From: Cricetomys ansorgei
Lineage: Eukaryota; Chordata; Mammalia; Rodentia; Nesomyidae
Assembly: GCA_026225945.1 (NCBI GenBank)
Contig: JAMJFZ010001816.1
Span: 7,004,001 to 7,068,000, forward strand
Length of the DNA: 64,000 nucleotides
Direction of reading: 5' to 3'
Position 1 is the first letter of the stretch. Each line of letters opens with the position of its first letter. The position numbers were made by a program, and so were the translations under genes. Under the pieces are notes generated by a model. The model was not told the DNA's origin. It did no database searches and saw only the letters and a program-made list of their open reading frames with translations. Shown here in pieces: positions 24,070 to 36,234 of the stretch.

Positions 24070-26439
24070 CTAAATTGTTGTGTAAGTACAAATTTAAACA
24101 TTTTTTAGTTGACAAAAGTGTTCACAAAGCAATATGCAAGAAATTCGGTGTGGTCTTTTTCCTTAATATTGCTTTAGGAAGGAATTTTATTCAGTCTAAA
24201 AAACTTGTGTTTAAAAGAACTCTGAGTTAACAAAGTTAGTCAGAATGTTTAAGAAACTAAATATCTAGATTTGGGGGTTAAGTCACCTCATCATTTCCCC
24301 CCAGTAATCTTAGCAGTGAAGTCCTTGAAGATATTTTAATTATTGCTTGGGCTACAACAGTGCAGTAAGTAGGATTTTCTTTGATAAATTATGAAAAACT
24401 TGAGAGTATTTTATTATTATTTCCAACATCATTTCTCCTTGAACAAAAAGTGGGTGTGAAGTTATGGATCCTTTAGAAGCATGAGTATCAGGCCTCTCAA
24501 CATATCTTAGAATCTGTTCTTTAATTCATTAAATTTTTTGGCCTAGTAAGTATACTGTCATTTGCATCTTTCTTTTAGAAGGATGCAAAAAAGTGAAATG
24601 GTCAGTTCATCAGAGATCTTTCTGACTTGCCAAGGGTGTACTCATCTTCTGTACTGTGTGTCTATATTTTCTTCAGCACTTATCCAAGCTAAGCAATTTC
24701 TGCAAATTCAGAAAATGCATCGAGCTAGATTAACTTCAAAGGCTGCATGTTGAGCAAAACACCTTATGGGGTTTGGGGTTCTCGCTGATATGCGAGCGTT
24801 GAGTCATGTGTCTCTACGATCCACAGAAGTCCATTCTTAAAAAAAGCTCTTGCTTTTGAAGTCTTGGAATTGGTCATCTCACCTTTCTGCATTTGGAAAA
24901 GGTCTTTTCTAACTCAAATACCTATCACAGGTCTCTCATTTCTATGTATTCTTTAGATCTCAGAATTCTCGCACGACTGCTGAGAGGCCTTTCGTGAGAA
25001 GTATTACCTAGATGTGGTCACTCTTCTCCCCTTCAACGATTTTGATACTTGGTGTTCAACTCAGAATTGGAATCCTTGCAATGTACTGCAAGACTCTTAA
25101 AAACACCTGTCTGTCTTTCCAATAAGATCTTGTTAATTGCATTCCATTCATCCCACTTTGATATCTCATTAAAATCTTATAAATGATCACGCAGTGACCT
25201 TGAAGGTTATGCATAATACATGAAAGTAAACCTGCAGTAAAATGTATTCTTTCACTCCTGACTGGCTACAGCCCATGCTTCTATTCCTCTCCCAAGTGAC
25301 TCCACTTGGGAGAGCTTTGCTAACTATGCCAAAGTATGCCAGGGTGGGCACACCTCTCAGCTCTGGTATCTTTCTTAGTCGTGACAGCTGCAATATGTTA
25401 ATGGCTTCTTTTTGGATGTGCTGGCCTGGTTACCACTTAGGGCACTATGCTAATTAACATAGGATGGGGACAACAGGTGCAAATGTCATTTTATATCAGC
25501 ATCATGCACGTGCAAAGAGAGCTGCAGCCCAGAAGCAGGCCAAGAAAAATGTTAACTTGAGTCAGCAGCCTTGCAATCTCTGAACAGATCATCTTTAATG
25601 GCCATGATTAAAGGATTCACAGGAGACTTTGGCTAGATTTATTTTTTCTCTCTGTCTCCTGCAAGAATGGCATTTCTGTACGGAGGTACCTTCATAAGAT
25701 TTTTAAGTTGTAGGTTCTGCGAAATTCACTTCTATAGCAGATCAAGGAAAAATATACAAGGTCTGTATTTAAGAAGGTATCCTTTGAATGAAAATTCTGC
25801 TGAGACATTAGTGTGCCTGATATCTTTAGAAATGGACACAGAGAAGCCATGTCCATTAGCGCAAGGTGATGTTCTCTGCATATTTGTTGCATCTTTCTTT
25901 ACTTCTGTGTATGTGTATGTTCATTTGGAAGTTGGATCCTTCTAAACTGTATTTTTCTTACTTTTAATGAAATTGAATAAAAATGTAAGCATTAAATCTC
26001 TTCTTAAAGCACAGTTTCTTGTGTGCACTTTAACAGTAAAATGAGATTTTCTTTTTCCCCAAGTAAAGACTAAATTCACAAATTGACACCTTAAGGTAAG
26101 AAACAACCATTTCCTCTTTACAATGTAACATAATAGTGTATACCAAGTGGTGTATCACAGTTTTAATAATGATCACCACCCGCTGCATGAGGTGTCCCCC
26201 ACCCCGGCGAAAATGTTTAGTTTTGAGACTCATGTTTATTGCCTGATCCAAGAACACAGCAGATCGCAGAGGAAACAGAGTGGCCGTACGCCGTGGCACC
26301 GTGGACATCTGTGAAACCTGGTGTTCAATCAAGAGCATCAATTCACATGTTCAGAGAGAGTCATGCGTAGTGCTTTGTGATTTGAAGTTTGACACTGAAT
26401 ACAATTGGTTTCAAACCATATATCTGACACTGTGGTTTG
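24066..26439. other. Unassigned non-coding stretch
   Basis: No gene or recognisable repeat apart from the inverted repeat at 25287-25314. Open frames at 25187-25457 and 25667-25945 lack known motifs. Confidence 0.45.
25287..25314. repeat. Perfect 12-bp inverted repeat with 4-base loop
   Basis: Arms ctctcccaagtg (25287-25298) and cacttgggagag (25303-25314) are exact reverse complements around 'actc'. On RNA or single-stranded DNA this would form a stable hairpin. No T-run follows, and this is eukaryotic DNA, so it is not a bacterial-type terminator. Confidence 0.9.
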
Positions 26440-26488
26440 AATAAACAACTTAGCCCATCTCAGATATAGTTTTCTCTTTGTAAAAGTA

Positions 26489-26523
<35 letters not shown>

Positions 26524-26600
26524 TTTTACTTCTAAGTATCACCATGAAAATGAAATATCATGCAGGTGATGCATCCAGCACAGTGTTACTGGATAGCAGG
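26440..26600 (-). mobile_element. MIR SINE with internal (AAT)n
   Basis: Inverted MIR words flank the microsatellite: 'cttagcccatctcagatata' and 'tctttgtaaaagtaat' before it, then 'catgcaggtgatgcatccag' and 'cacagtgttactggatag' after it. The (AAT)n tract arose in the 'ataataata' part of the MIR consensus. Confidence 0.6.
26486..26523 (+). repeat. (AAT)n microsatellite
   Basis: About 12 AAT units, with a single 'agt' break at the left. Confidence 0.95.
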
Positions 26601-29032
26601 GGGAGGAGGAAATAGAGACCATCCTACAAAGGTTGTTCATTTGTTCCTTACCTTTAGAACACACTATAACCTGTGACACCCTGAGATTACTAAGATCAGA
26701 CCAAACATGCAAGCGGTAATAAATAAATGAACACCAAAACCTGTCGTGTTCATTTATCCCTTTTAATGGGTACTAAGGAGGATTATACATAATCTCCAGC
26801 CAATCTCCATAGCTCTTGGTTTTGTTTTGTTTCCTAGCCAGATTTTTGCACTCATTCGCTGCTCTACTCTGCTCTGCATCAGCATTGAAGACATTGCACC
26901 TCTCTTTCTCCCCCTCCCCCTCTTCTTCCCTTGTCTGGGTCTCAGACTGTTTTCTTCCTCTAGGACCTTTCTCTCACCATGCAAACTCTTAGATCTGATT
27001 TTTCCCTGCCTATGCTGTCTTGGTATTCCAAACTGCAGGAGCTGCTAAGTCCAAGACGTATTCCCTCAAACGCACAGACAAAGGGAAGGGGTAAGAGAGG
27101 AAACATGAGCAGAGAGGTATAACTGGGTGTTATGGGGAGGAAACCATGACTATATAATGCCCTAGCTCTCACAGATGGCAGCTAAATCCCTGCATGCCCA
27201 TTGTCCTGCTAGATGCTCGAACAAAACAGACTCAAAAGAACAAATACGGCAGGATATCAATTCCATGAACCCTCTCTGAAATTTATGTTCATGCTTTTAT
27301 GTGTTTTATTTTTCATCTCAAACATGGAAATATCAGAGAGAAATGACAGTATGTACAGAGAGCACACATGCAAAGGTCTATCAATCCTACCCAATAAGTG
27401 ACAGATATTTAGCAGAAAAATGCAGAGTGAACCAACCCTGTACACTTCTACTCTTAATGAGGCAAGGCAATATTTACTGAAATAGTTTCTAATGTATTTT
27501 TCATACTCTGTCAATCTTGTCTCCTGGCATGTTCTCATTCATTGAATCGATGGCATTTCTCACTTGCAGATCAATGGCCGTCTGAAATAAAGCAGTTCTT
27601 CTCAGTTTTAAGTTCCCAATTAGACAGTTTTTCTAAGACTATAGACTTAAAAGTCAGATGTTTTGGGGGAGAAAATGGATTTTCTGAATTCCAATAGCTC
27701 TAGCACATTCTAAATCAAATAAACTTAGCCAATTGGCTCATTTGGAAGTGCAGAGTGGACTCCCCTTCTGCAGGAGAAAACAAAAGACGAGAGAAAGCAA
27801 AGCTGTCTTAGATGCTGCCTGGCTCCTCCTCTTTCTATCCCTCTGTCATGTCTCCTCACTTCCTCCCTGGGATTCCCTTTCCTCGTGAGCAAAGGTCTAA
27901 TCCACAGGGTTCAATAAGAAAAGCATTAGGCACACACTTGTCAAACGCTTACAACAAGACCTAGGAGATGACAACGGCTTCCCAAAGGTTGCCTGTCACT
28001 ACAACAAATGGTAGGAGCGTTACTGTGTCTGTTATCATTTTTATTCACACTGTGTTGGCATATGTAACAGCTTCTTTGACTATATTAAAATGAGAAATCA
28101 GACAGACTGAGAGGTAAAAGTATCAGGTGTCAGAACTGGTAGTCTAAATTTATTTAAATTTATTCAACTAAATATTAGTTGAACTTCTATTAGAATATAC
28201 TGACTGAGGTGCAAACTTAGTGACCACAAAGAATCAGCTGTACCTGGACAAAAAAAAAAATCTGTCTGTCTCTGACAGAAAAAGAACATGTCTGCAGACA
28301 AATGAGATGAATCCGTCATCTCTCTTCTGCAGCAAACATTTTCTAGTCATCTATCTGTTAAACAGTGAAGGCCAACACAGACTGACTGGAAGGTTCACCC
28401 TTCCCCGATCACCTGACAGCCCACACACCCTACTTTTCTACTGTCCCCTTTCGTCAATTAAGCAAGGCATGTGTAGAAGGTCGGATCTGCCAAATGAAAG
28501 CTCTTTTGCTGCGGAAGGGACACTCACAAACAGTTGTGGGCCAGGCACTGCATAGCAGGGTTTTGAAAAGAGAAAACTCTGTTAAATTACCCAGTTAAGA
28601 TTAATTCTTAACTGACTTTGCAGAACTTGGAGTTTCCTTTGTGAACAAGGAGGATGTAACATAGGCATTGTCCCAAACTTTCCTCAAAGTCCCCATTTTA
28701 AAGCAGAAGTTCTAAAACTCACAGCTGAATCAGGACCCCGCTAGGTCCTGAGTCCTCAGTTGCACAGTTCTTAAGTCTCTCTGTCATAGTTGCGGGAACT
28801 TTTATGGCCATTCTAGTATTTTACTGACTCACATAATCATACCCATTCCTCGCTGGACTGTTAGCATAATAATGGCCCCGAGCTGGCAGTATCCTAGCAT
28901 CTCCACACATGAGAATTCTCAGGAATGGGATTTCTGTTGAGAGAATTCTACTCTACTCACTACTCTACTCAAGTAGTTTAGCTTGTGTTTGGTGGGCTTG
29001 GGTTCTGCCCCCCCCCCACTTTTGGTTTTATG
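26601..29032. other. Unassigned non-coding stretch
   Basis: No gene. The 111-codon frame at 28220-28555 (+) contains a lysine run from an A-tract (28249-28260) and no known motif. A (C)9 run lies at about 29009-29018, just before the following B1. Confidence 0.45.
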
Positions 29033-29134
29033 AAGCTGGGTCTCATTCTGTAGTCCTGGTTGACCTAGAACCCGTGGAGAACCACCTACCTTGGCTTTGA
29101 GCACTGGGAATAAAGTCACGAGACACCACCGGGC
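29033..29134 (-). mobile_element. B1 SINE, diverged
   Basis: Inverted B1 words 'agctgggtctcattctgtag', 'cctggttgacctagaacc', 'gagcactgggaataaagtc' and 'gacaccaccgggc'. Its divergence suggests an early B1. Confidence 0.7.
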
Positions 29135-29849
29135 TGTTCTTTCTTTATCACATGCTTCTCCTTTCCACTCAAACTCTTTATTCCACTTGTGATCTTGCTT
29201 TCATTAAATATGAAATTAAAATGTTACTGCTGCATTGTGCCAGGCTTCTTCTGGCTGTGGATCTGCCTTCCTTCCCTGTCATTAGGTACTTAATATCTAC
29301 TTAATATTTCCAAAATATTAACTAAATGCTATGTCTGTCTATGTCTCATTCTGACTTATGAGCAGAATGGAGAGTTCATGTTTATTTCACACATAAATAA
29401 CCCTTCCTATGACCAGGCACGTGATGAGGGATAAACACAAATCACTTCACTTCTTATTTGGTGATACATTCACACCCCTGACACTATGCAAGTGCACAAG
29501 TCAATCTTATCATCAGGGTGCTGACTAACAGGAGGGAAAGGAGGAGGAGAGTGGGACATAGATCCATTCTCAGACCTGCTGGCTAGTTCCTGCACATCTT
29601 TATGGTGAATTCCCAGGCTGACCGACTTACCAGGATGATCTTCTAAAACTAGACATCTAAGATGTAACTTATCTTTAAGTAGAGAATACTAACCTTAAAA
29701 CAAGTAACCAATGCCATTTTTCTCTGGGAAATTATTAAATATCACTGAATTTTGGAAATAAGCATCACATCTTATCCCAAATGGACTCTACTATATCAAT
29801 GAGGCTGCCTGGCTGTTTGAATTAGAATAGTTTGTCTCAGGTAACTTGT
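29135..29849. other. Unassigned non-coding stretch
   Basis: No gene or recognisable repeat seen. Confidence 0.45.
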
Positions 29850-30425
29850 TGATAGTTCTGGTTACCATTGCTATAGAGTGAATTAGTCCAAACTTAGCAG
29901 TAAAGACATGTATCTTAAAATGTTAATAGATTCTGAGAGCCTATGACTCAGACAGAGTTCTCTAAGAATAGTTGTTCTCTGCTCTATGATGAATGGGTCC
30001 TCAGACAGATGGATCAAGGCTGGGAATACTCAAAAGCTGGAGGCTGAATCATCTGGAGGCATCTTCATGCACCAGCGTGAGTGACGCTGGGAACCTTGAC
30101 TCATGCTGTGGGCAGGAGAGAGGCCCCATACCTCGCTTCCCTATGCCCTGTGGGTTTCCTCACAGCCTGAGGACCTTGAGAGGACTGGACACTTTCACAG
30201 TGGCTGTGCATTCCAAATGTAGATGGCCCATGCAAAACGGAAGCCTCACTGCCCTCCCTGGCAAGGCTATAGATACCACGCAGCATGTGTACCAAGGTCG
30301 GCCAATTACAAGCAACCCACAAACTTTTCAAGAAGAGAAGAACTTGATTCTCACTTCTTGAGACAAACTTGGCAAACTTCTAGAGGAACACGTAGGACAG
30401 GAAGCCAAGTGCAATCTGTCCTTGA
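29850..30425 (+). mobile_element. Ancient MaLR-type (MLT1-like) LTR remnant
   Basis: The order of words follows a mammal-wide LTR: 'ggttaccattgctatagagt' and 'agtccaaacttagcag' at the left, 'ggaggctgaatcatctggag' in the middle, 'gtgggtttcctcacagcctg' next, and 'ttctcacttcttgagac' with 'ggcaaacttctagaggaac' at the right end. It is non-coding LTR sequence with no internal region nearby, hence probably a solo LTR. The subfamily is not determined. A 122-codon frame at 29993-30361 lies within it and is not a gene. Confidence 0.55.
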
Positions 30426-31974
30426 TTCAGTTGATGATAAAGAAGGGGGAAATTATTTGATCCATTACTGATGATTCCAGTTAGTTGAGTTGGCTTTTTG
30501 GTTTTTATCAGTTGCTGGGCATTCTGAGAAATAACTTTTTCCTGCTTTGGTAATTATCCATTAAAAACGAAAAGGCAAGAATGTTGGTGCAGCATGACAT
30601 AATAAGAAGTCAACGCTCTTAAGTTATACTTAGGAACTGGGGAAATTTTTGTGGGAAGAAACTGAGAAGTGAATATTTTAAGACTTTGTGTCTGTGTCAT
30701 GGCAAGTGGGGCGGCGGCCTTCGTGGCTCTTCATCAGAACAGTTTTAAGAGTGTCTAGGTTCTGAAGTGAAACAAAGTCCCTTCTTAAGCCAAGGCTGAA
30801 CGACTCTGACTGTAAGAAACTGTTAGGTTCTGCAGGTATAAATAAGCTTGAACATGAGTCTATAAAATGGTTGTATAAAAATACTTACCTGTCAAAATAG
30901 TACACAAATTCCCTAAACTATGGAACTGTTGCTCATCCTTAGAGGCTTTGTGCCGTTACTAATCTAAACTAAACTGTGTAACTGTCTGTATTTTCAATAT
31001 TATGTGATAACACTTAAATATCGAAGCTTTCATTTGTATTTTTGATTGTATTTTTTGATTAAAAAAAACTGCAGCTTATAAAGTAATCAATGAGGGAAGA
31101 TTGAAGGATATACTCTTCATTTCAAACAAATTAGAACAAATTAGTAAGTCATTTACAGCCAAAAGTTAACTTATACCATATCCTATTAAAATGTTGCCTT
31201 TGGAACTTTCACACCCTCAACTCAAAACAAAACAAATCTATCTTCATCATGAAGGGATATTTAACTAATGGAATTATATAACTCCTTGCCTTGGCTCATG
31301 AATTCTGCTTGCTAAGTGAAGCTCTCTCAGAAATCCAGGCAGCGTTTACAGAGCTTTTAGCTCCAGAAAGGCAAACCCTGGGTGGGCCCACTAATACCGA
31401 ACACATTTTATTTTCATGCACTTCCATTTGCGTGTGCAAATACCCATATTTGCTCATGGAAATTGCACAGGCAAGCAGATGTTAATTTAGAAAAAGGACA
31501 GCCCTATTCAGCATTCACTGATGCATGAAGAAACACATGCTTTCAGACTATGAAGATTTCCAATCTCTGGGCAGTTCAAGAAGGAAAAAAAAAATTAATG
31601 TCCGTGTACACATGGTAAGTAAATTGACAAATAATAAGGGTGCACTTGACGGAGCCTGGTGAAAGCATTATTGCATTATTTTACAGCCATGATAGTCTAA
31701 CTTACTTACATAATTCCCTGTAATTTCTTTGCTTTGAACAACAACAGCAGCAGCAAAAATTCAACTAAGCTAAGGACAAGAATGAACTACTTTATCTCCT
31801 CTTCTTTAATTCCTAGTGTCATTCTTCCTGTTTGTAGCTGCAGAAGGTCTCTGCTGAATTACCTGCATGTCAGTGCCTTTGCTTTCTGCTTGGCTAAAAC
31901 ACTTGGTAATGTGAAAACTAGGCTCTCCTGCCTCTGCTCTCTTAATTTGCTTTTTTTAATTCAGTGGGACCTAC
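30426..31974. other. Unassigned non-coding stretch
   Basis: No gene. It includes the octamer-like dyad at 31426-31441. A GC-rich patch at 30706-30725 (ggggcggcggcc) is too short for a CpG island. Confidence 0.45.
31426..31441. promoter_or_regulatory. Dyad of octamer-like half sites (candidate)
   Basis: atttgcgtgtgcaaat is a dyad of ATTTGC and GCAAAT around 'gtgt'. A further 'atttgctcatg' lies at about 31448. ATTTGCAT/ATGCAAAT is the POU-domain octamer; these half sites lack the final base in places. A regulatory role is inference. Confidence 0.2.
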
Positions 31975-32130
31975 CGATAGCCTTCAAAGGCTCACTCCCA
32001 GTGGCCTGCTCCGCCAGCTAGATTCCACTTCCTAAAGACTGTAGCTTCCCAAAACAGTGACACTGGCTGAGTGAAATAAAGACAGACACTCAAAATATGA
32101 GCATGCGAGGGACAGATTCATTCAAACCAT
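31975..32130 (+). mobile_element. Rodent interspersed repeat, 3' part (RMER/MaLR-type, family unsure)
   Basis: Words 'ctttcaaaggctcactccc'-like, 'cagtggcctgctccgcc', 'cttcccaaaacagtgac' and 'agattcattcaaaccataac' follow a common rodent repeat that ends in 'attcaaaccata'. A second copy of the same part is at 49730-49945. Confidence 0.5.
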
Positions 32131-32377
32131 AACAAAGGGTCTTTCCACTGTGGCTTGTGGGATATGCTATGAAACCCCTATAAAACTCTTATGATAAGGG
32201 GTCAATGAATAGTTAGTGAATTCGCTGAGCCAATAGACCCTGACTAAGAAGTGTCCAGAATCTCCAAACCCTTCTGCCATCCTGGGTATTCTTGTTGAAT
32301 CAGACTTCTGAAGTACGACTGTGTCTCCATTTAAGCTGAGATATCTACTAGTAAAATCCTCAGGCGCTACACATGTG

Positions 32378-32379
<2 letters not shown>
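32131..32379. other. Unassigned non-coding stretch
   Basis: Nothing recognised. Confidence 0.4.
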
Positions 32380-32424
<45 letters not shown>

Positions 32425-32437
32425 TCACTCACACACA
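32380..32437 (+). repeat. (CA)n and (TCAC)n microsatellite
   Basis: About 20 AC units followed by three 'tcac' units and 'acacaca'. Confidence 0.95.
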
Positions 32438-33644
32438 GCTTCTTTAGGGGGAGGTAACTTCACCGATCCAGATGACAGGCTCAAGAGGATGCTCAACACA
32501 ACACGGTCTATAGCTGAGATCCCTTTGGGTCTCTAGTGGCTCAGTGGTTCTTACGTTTAAACTGGTTATTTAGCTCATTGTTTGTCAGAATGATGGTAAA
32601 CATATCAGCATAAGAATCTGTAAGAGGAATTTTTTTCAATTTTACAAGTGAATGGTACTTTTGATTTAGCTGAAAGAAAGAGGCACAGAGAGCGAGAGAG
32701 AGAGAGAGGTAATGGCAGAGGGAAATGGATATACAAAATAGTTGACTACATAAGTAATTTGGTGGAGGCTACATCAGGAGCAGAAACCTCCCATACCACC
32801 CAGACTGAGCACTCTCCGCATCAGAACCACAAGGCATTTCAGAGGGGAAGAAAAGGATGACCCCTCTGGATGTCAGCATCTTCATTTGCAAAGGACTTCA
32901 GTCACCCTGCTGTTGAAAGGTCATTTGACGTGATGGGTTTTTTTTTTTTTTTCAATCTAATTAGATAAAAGGAACAAGGCACCTGAGTGTTTAAAACAAA
33001 ATGAGATAAAGGGGAGAATGGGAAAGGAGAGAAAGAAAAGATAGGGAAGTATATATTAATACTTCTTTAATAAACTATTTTCCAAAACAAGTTTTGTATC
33101 GAGAACACAAGGAAAATGTCATAATTTTGATTTGTCAAAGGTGCCATCAGTAGGGTTAACTACTCCACGTCCCAGATTAAGATGGATCACAAGGGAAAAT
33201 GAAAGCAGATCATGACACAGTGATGAATTTAGAATTATTTATGAAAATAACCAAAGCTAGCAATACATAAATTTTAGTTCCTTCAAGGGCATTATAATTA
33301 GTTACCTATCTAGTTGCTAATGAATGTTTCCTAGTGGTGACAAAGTTCTTCACCCACCTTTTTTAAAATTGATGTTCATTTAAAAACAGGAAAAAAATGT
33401 CTCTTTATGTTTTACTTGCTGTACTTAAAGAATAATTTCATATAATTATGACTATCTATGTACAAACTATGTATACACACACATATATAATATGTACAAA
33501 CACATATATGTGTATAATCTGAGCTGCAGCCTTTTCAAGTTTATACTATTTTGGATGAGCAAAAGTCATTCAAATCTCGATGACGTATACTTGTGTATGT
33601 GTGTTTTAATAATGTCTATAACCACATACATATGATTTAGAGTA
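32438..33644. other. Unassigned stretch with short simple repeats
   Basis: No gene. It has a short (GA)n at 32691-32708 and a T-run at 32938-32952. Confidence 0.45.
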
Positions 33645-33726
33645 GACTGAGGCTGAGTGTGGCTCTATGATATAACACGTGCTGTATATACATAAGGCCC
33701 TGGATTCCATTCCCAGTAACAAAGGA
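33645..33726 (+). mobile_element. ID/B4-type tRNA-derived SINE, decayed
   Basis: The part 'aaggccctggattccattcc' followed by 'cagtaacaa' matches the box-B region and end of ID-type SINEs. The box-A region (gctgagtgtggctctatga) is diverged. Confidence 0.55.
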
Positions 33727-35732
33727 AACTTTCAATTTTTGGACTAAAGCAAAAAAATAACAATAATAATTAATTAATTTTTATGGGCGACAGGAAAGCT
33801 GTTTGCCCATGTGAAAATGTTTCCTCACTAAGTATTATTTTAAAAGTTCCTAATTGACGTATGTCATTAACCAATTTCGCAACCACTTGTATTACATACT
33901 GTCATAACATTTGTTTGTAAGCTTGCCAGCCTAACATACATTTAAATGTAGGAGTTTTGCTTCTGATAAGAAAATATCAAATGTGAGACAGATTTAATCG
34001 TGTTGGATTATTTGTATACGTTTTCTAAATTTTTTTTCTATTTTGAAATTCCTCCTAGCTTGAAACTCAGTGCACGTCTTCAATTTTGACTCACTCTGCT
34101 CATTCTTTGTTAATCTAAAAAATATCTTAAATAATCAATCTCTGGTCAAATTCATTTTGTAGTTAGCATACGCTAACTGCCATATGACCTGATTACTATA
34201 TTCTAATTATTCTGTATGCTTGTTAAGAGGCCAGTGTCCTGTTAGGAAATAGGTAATTTAAAATTTTTAACAGGGTAATTTGTTTATAATACAATATAAT
34301 CTTTACCGCTTTCCACATGAAGCATATTCAGCGTAGATCAGAGGTTAATGCCAGTCAAGATGAATATCCATAGTGAGTTAACATCAGCTAAGCTATAGAA
34401 CCTCAAGTCCAGGAGAACGTACCCTTTCCTATCTGTGTCTCTCTTTGGAGTAGAGTTACAGCAGGAACAATCTAATTAGTTGTAGAACTGCTTATGGCGA
34501 AGGATTTGTTTCATTCTGTGTTTTCTCTTAGACACAGAGCGCACTATGATTTCCCGTACTTTCCAGGTAACCTACATTGTATTTCCTTAGTTGCCGACAT
34601 GTGACCTTATGCGATTTTAGCCCTGGCAGCAGTAACTAACAGTACGTGTAAAACTCAGGTGAAATGCTTCAGAAGTAGCCATATCCCATTTCAAGCCAAA
34701 TTCATTTGATTGAATGAATCCTCTTTCCACTGAATGACTGCTGATAACTGAATCAAGAGAATTCCAGAACCACTCACTGAGCGTGGTCCCAGCTGGCCAC
34801 AACCTCACCACCTGAAGCAGTGTGGAGGGACTCCAGGCTCAGAAGCTCCGGTTAAGGGAGACTCCGCCGTCCTGTGCTCTGCCTTCCTGAAGGTAGATCT
34901 CTGGTGGAGGTTGTCTCGCCGTCACAGAATGAACGGCATTTTTATTTCCGCCTGATATTTTCTAAGAGCAAAGCTGGAAACCCACTTTCTGACCTGAGAA
35001 AAATGCAAGGAGCTGTTCTCTTTAAAAGTTATCTTGCTTGTCAGACACGTTTATCTAGTTCCAGCAAATCTACTTAAACCTGCTATTTGGAGATTCATAA
35101 AAGTTGAATAAGTCAAATTTGCTCTGTGTTTTATCCCTCAATCAACTTTCAAGACTCTTTTATTTCTTCTCTTGTTTTAATATGTTTAAAGGATAGGAAA
35201 GGAATAAGATCCTTTAAGTGTACTATTTAGGTCTTTCTCTCTTCTCTAAGAACCTCATAAATCAAAAAGGAAACATTTTCTGGATTTTTCCACACTCGTG
35301 TCCTCTAGGCAGTATTTACTGAAGACACAGCCTGCACGAGAAGTGCAGTCCCCCAGATATGATGAAGAGAAAAGGCAAAATTATCTTAGAGAAACGCTTA
35401 AAGAAACAAGAATTCATGCTCTACAGGTTCTATGCAAAAAAAAGCTTCTAAAATTAAAATTAGTTGCACTCTGGGCGAGGAATGTGTGTATTCCTAGTTT
35501 AAGACAATGAAGATTCCCTATTGGAAGACAAAATATGAGCTTAAGACAAAGTGTCATTTATGATCTGGTTTCCTGGTGGGGGGATATGTTATGCAGAAAA
35601 TGAACAACAACAAAAAAGTAATGTAAAAACGAACATAAACTTGGTATCAAGTGCTAAATTGTGACATAAAAACTAAATCTCACATAGCAGAAAGGAGTAA
35701 GGGAGACTGAGCTGCAAGTTTCTGTTTCCTTT
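33727..35732. other. Unassigned non-coding stretch
   Basis: No gene or recognisable repeat. AT-rich at 33730-34300. The more GC-balanced part at 34800-35080 contains a 67-codon frame of no recognisable content. Confidence 0.45.
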
Positions 35733-35904
35733 TCCTTCCTTCCTCCCTCCCTCCCTCCCTCCCTTCCCTTCCTTCTCTCCCTCTCTCCTAGCTTTCCTTC
35801 CTTCCTTCCTTCTCTCCCTCCCTCCTTGCCTGCCTTCCTTCCTTCCTTCTCTCCCTCCCTCCTTGCCTTCCTTCCTTCCTTCCTTCCTTCCTTCCTTCCT
35901 TCCT
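35733..35904 (+). repeat. Polypyrimidine tract of (CCTT)n, (CCCT)n and (CTCC)n units
   Basis: About 170 bases almost entirely of C and T, with only a few purines (an 'ag' at 35790, three 'g' in 'ttgcc' words). A block with 'tctccctccctccttgcc' occurs twice in tandem (about 35811-35868). It explains the Lys/Glu/Gly-rich - strand frame at 35673-36011. Confidence 0.97.
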
Positions 35905-36234
35905 ACCTCATGGGGTTTAGTATTCATGTAGTAAAATAAAGGAAGTACACTGAAGAACACAAAATTGAGTTTCACACCCATCCGTCCCTGTGTAACCAGC
36001 ACCCACATCAAGGTCTAGAACAGTCTGGCACCTTCGCTGGCCTCGTCCCCACCGATGCACTCTTCTCATCAAGAGTTCAACACTTTATGTCACATGAGGG
36101 AAGCCAGTGGACCCAAACCCTATAAACCCCAGAAGGAAGGGAGGAATGAACTAAAGCCTAACATGCAAGGAAGATAGAGCAGGGAGATATGGCAGCACTG
36201 GGGCAGTTGGGTTTTTAGTTTTATGCTTTGGAAT
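35905..36234. other. Unassigned non-coding stretch
   Basis: No gene or clear repeat. Confidence 0.4.

Noticed and set aside
28220..28555. 111-codon + strand frame
   Set aside because: No known motif, a lysine run from an A-tract, and no splice signals that fit an exon.
29993..30361. 122-codon + strand frame
   Set aside because: It lies inside an MLT1-like LTR remnant, which is non-coding.
30700..30730. GC-rich patch as a possible CpG island or promoter
   Set aside because: Only about 20 bases are GC-rich, far too short for an island, and no transcription-start features accompany it.
30880..30900. 'atacttacctg' resembling the start of U1 snRNA
   Set aside because: The match ends after 11 bases and the rest of U1 is absent.
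35673..36011. 112-codon - strand frame rich in Lys, Glu, Gly and Arg
   Set aside because: It is the purine strand of the polypyrimidine tract at 35733-35904.
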